Shown in pieces: positions 3,801 through 5,351 of a DNA stretch of 5,351 bases; positions within the stretch are counted from its first letter, which is position 1; every line of letters begins with the position of its first letter. The notes under the pieces are model-generated. The model did no database searches and had not been told where the DNA came from. It worked only from the letters and a program-made list of their open reading frames with translations. The stretch comes from Candidatus Altimarinota bacterium (lineage in GTDB: Bacteria > Patescibacteriota > Gracilibacteria > UBA4473): assembly GCA_020629095.1 (NCBI GenBank), contig JAHDDZ010000046.1, positions 1 to 5,351 of the forward strand, given 5' to 3'. Position numbers and translations under genes: made by a program.

Positions 3801-5351
3801 TATGCCTTTTTTTGAGTATTTTTTTTCTTTGCTGGCGCTTTCTTTTTAGCCGCTTTCTTCTTTTTGGCAGGGGTTTTTCTGCGTCCGCGGCTCTTTTTTT
3901 CAGGAGCTTTTTCAATGAGTTCTTGTACCTCGGGCAGCGTCAGCTTCAGCGGGTCGGTATCTTTTGGAATCTTCACATTGCCCTTTGCGCACTTGATGTA
4001 CGGTCCCCAACGCCCGTTCAGCAGCTGGATTTCCTCGTCTGCCCATTCCTTAATAAACTTCTCGGCATCGGCTTTTTTCTTGGCGGCGATCAGCTCGCGT
4101 GCGCGATCCTCCTTAATAGTATACGGATCGTCTTCTTTCGGAATGCTTACGAACAGCTTTCCAACAACGACATAGGGCCCAAACCGACCGATACTGGCTT
4201 TAATCTCCTCGCCGTCCTCTGTCGTGCCAACCACGCGTGGCAACTGAAAGAGATACAGCGCCTGTTCTAGGTTAATGGTCTCAATCCGTAATGGCGCGCG
4301 AATGCTCGCGAATTTGGGTTTTTCTTCGTCCTCGGTGTCGCCAATTTGCACCATCGCGCCATATCGCCCAAGCCGCGCATAGACTGGCTTGCCGCTTTTT
4401 GGGTCTTTCCCTAGCTCGCGTTGGCCAACGGCTTTCTTTTTGTCAGCATCTGCGGCAGCCTCAACCGCAACATGAAAGGGGCTATAAAAGGTCTGAATCA
4501 TTTTGTTCCACTCGGTTTTGCCGGCAGCGACAGCATCAAACTCCTCCTCAACCTTTGCCGTAAACGAGTAATCAAGCACGTTTGGAAACTGATCGACCAA
4601 AAAGTCTGTTACGATTGTGCCAGTCGCAGTCGGCCACAAACGGCCTCGGCTGGCGCCGGTCATCTCGGTTTTGGTGGTCTTACTGACTTTTCCATCTTGC
4701 AGTTTCAGCAAGCCAATTTTTCGCTCTGTGCCCTCGATTTCGTCTTTACTGACGTACTCTCTCCGCTGAATGGTCGTGATGGTCGGCGCATATGTACTCG
4801 GTCGTCCGATGCCCATTTCCTCCATTTGTTTGACGAGCATGGCCTCGGTGAACCGCGCTGGCGGACGCGTAAACGTCTGTGTGCCGATCGCACGACTTAG
4901 CCCCAAAATGTCTTTTTCGGCCATGTTTGGCAGTAGCCCGTCCTCTTCTTTTGCCTCGTCTGTGCCCACTTCATAGACCGCTAAGAACCCACTGAAGGTC
5001 ACGATTTGGCCTTTTGCCACCAGATCAAAACTGAGTTTTGCAGTTGTGCGGGCTAGTTTTGCGTCAGCCATTTGGCTGGCCAGTAACCGGTTTCGGATGA
5101 GTGAATAGAGCCGACTTTGGTCGTTTTCGTCGCCTGCTGTTTGGCGGCTCATGTCGGTCGGGCGCACGGCTTCATGCGCTTCTTGTGCGCCTTTTGACTT
5201 CTTGCCATATGTCCGCCGCTGATAGTACTCGTCTCCAAAACTGGCCTTAATTTCCTTCTCGGCCGCCTTCAGCGCGGTCTGGCTCAGGTTCACGCTGTCG
5301 GTTCGCATATACGTTATATGTCCTGCTTCATATAGTCTTTGTGCGACCCGC
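3800..5351 (-). CDS. topA: DNA topoisomerase I (type IA), 5'-partial
   Basis: TopA relaxes negative supercoils by nicking one strand through a 5'-phosphotyrosine. The frame stays open to the right edge, so the Toprim domain and true start lie outside; 516 residues are visible. The first read RVAQRLYEAGHITY followed by MRTDSVNLS, which is the type IA active-site block: the catalytic Tyr is codon 5311-5309, one codon before the Met at 5308, so that Met cannot be the start. Counting from that Met, the AHEAVRPTDM motif is at 44-53 and PPARFTEAMLVKQMEEMGIGRPSTYAP at 149-175. Three C-terminal repeats end in GRYGAMV (314-320), GRFGPYV (374-380) and GRWGPYI (432-438). A Lys/Ala-rich tail (about 471-502) closes the protein. 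The C-terminal part has one Cys (440), so the four-Cys zinc ribbons of E. coli TopA are absent. The TAA stop overlaps the DUF218 ATG. Confidence 0.98.
   Translation of the reverse strand, partial: RVAQRLYEAGHITYMRTDSVNLSQTALKAAEKEIKASFGDEYYQRRTYGKKSKGAQEAHEAVRPTDMSRQTAGDENDQSRLYSLIRNRLLASQMADAKLARTTAKLSFDLVAKGQIVTFSGFLAVYEVGTDEAKEEDGLLPNMAEKDILGLSRAIGTQTFTRPPARFTEAMLVKQMEEMGIGRPSTYAPTITTIQRREYVSKDEIEGTERKIGLLKLQDGKVSKTTKTEMTGASRGRLWPTATGTIVTDFLVDQFPNVLDYSFTAKVEEEFDAVAAGKTEWNKMIQTFYSPFHVAVEAAADADKKKAVGQRELGKDPKSGKPVYARLGRYGAMVQIGDTEDEEKPKFASIRAPLRIETINLEQALYLFQLPRVVGTTEDGEEIKASIGRFGPYVVVGKLFVSIPKEDDPYTIKEDRARELIAAKKKADAEKFIKEWADEEIQLLNGRWGPYIKCAKGNVKIPKDTDPLKLTLPEVQELIEKAPEKKSRGRRKTPAKKKKAAKKKAPAKKKNTQKKA
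3803..3898 (-). other. Lys/Ala-rich C-terminal tail of TopA
   Basis: The last 32 residues of TopA are almost all Lys, Ala, Pro and Arg (for example KKKKAAKKKAPAKKK). Comparable basic tails occur in several bacterial topoisomerases and histone-like proteins and are thought to bind DNA non-specifically. The coding strand carries A8 (3826-3819) and A7 (3813-3807) runs here, prone to polymerase or ribosome slippage. Confidence 0.85.
3806..3812 (-). other. dnaX-type slippery heptamer A_AAA_AAG at the topA 3' end
   Basis: In the topA frame the codons CAA AAA AAG GCA TAA contain A_AAA_AAG, the heptamer that drives -1 frameshifting in E. coli dnaX. A -1 shift would read GGC ATA ATG, entering the DUF218 frame. 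I saw no upstream Shine-Dalgarno stimulator or downstream stem-loop, and Lys codons make such runs common. Confidence 0.4.

Noticed and set aside
3637..3915. Basic minus-strand 92-codon frame at the topA end
   Set aside because: It is an alternative frame of the A-rich topA tail and the DUF218 start; the annotated frames have real homology.
3812..4270. Plus-strand frames opposite topA (3812-4270, 3864-4175, 4291-4563, 4421-4900)
   Set aside because: They are complements of the topA repeats and Lys-rich tail; the hydrophobic Phe-rich stretches come from reverse-complemented Lys codons.
1..5351. Alternative genetic code, CRISPR, insertion sequence, tRNA or rRNA
   Set aside because: TAA, TAG and TGA all act as ends of conserved genes; no direct-repeat array, transposase, terminal inverted repeats or cloverleaf-like sequence was noticed.

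Overview
The window reads as a compact bacterial chromosome segment. It holds five protein genes and one non-coding gap of 237 bp that looks like the replication origin. Complete ends in the window use TAA (pyrF, topA), TGA (dnaA) and TAG (murD, DUF218), so the standard bacterial code applies; this argues against the UGA=Gly lineages. Tight gene packing (overlaps of 1, 4 and 26 bp), a zinc-finger-free TopA with a Lys/Ala tail and a short dnaA domain II would fit a small-genome lineage such as Candidate Phyla Radiation/Patescibacteria, perhaps Saccharibacteria. That placement is inference and was not tested by any search.

Layout from left to right. Positions 2-805 (+) hold the C-terminal two thirds of murD (peptidoglycan precursor ligase). 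It runs in from the left edge and is interrupted by one in-frame TAG at 80-82, with good MurD homology on both sides in the same frame. Positions 780-1556 (-) hold pyrF (OMP decarboxylase), which converges on murD and overlaps its 3' end. Positions 1553-2974 (-) hold a complete dnaA whose stop overlaps the pyrF start. Positions 2975-3209 are AT-rich and non-coding; together with the gene edges they carry five DnaA-box-like 9-mers and two promoter-like sequences facing dnaA, so this is a candidate oriC and dnaA control region. Positions 3210-3800 (-) hold a membrane-anchored DUF218 (SanA/ElyC/YdcF-like) protein. Positions 3800-5351 (-) hold topA, cut by the right edge just upstream of the active-site tyrosine motif.

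There are two minus-strand transcription units: topA-DUF218 (stop/start TAATG) and dnaA-pyrF (ATGA overlap), separated by the candidate origin. DnaA would open the origin and possibly repress its own promoter, TopA controls supercoiling, PyrF makes UMP, and MurD and perhaps the DUF218 protein serve the cell envelope. No mobile element, CRISPR array, tRNA or rRNA is visible. The points most worth checking are the murD amber codon, the origin with DnaA boxes on a dnaA promoter, the dnaA-pyrF coupling, and a dnaX-type slippery heptamer at the topA/DUF218 junction.
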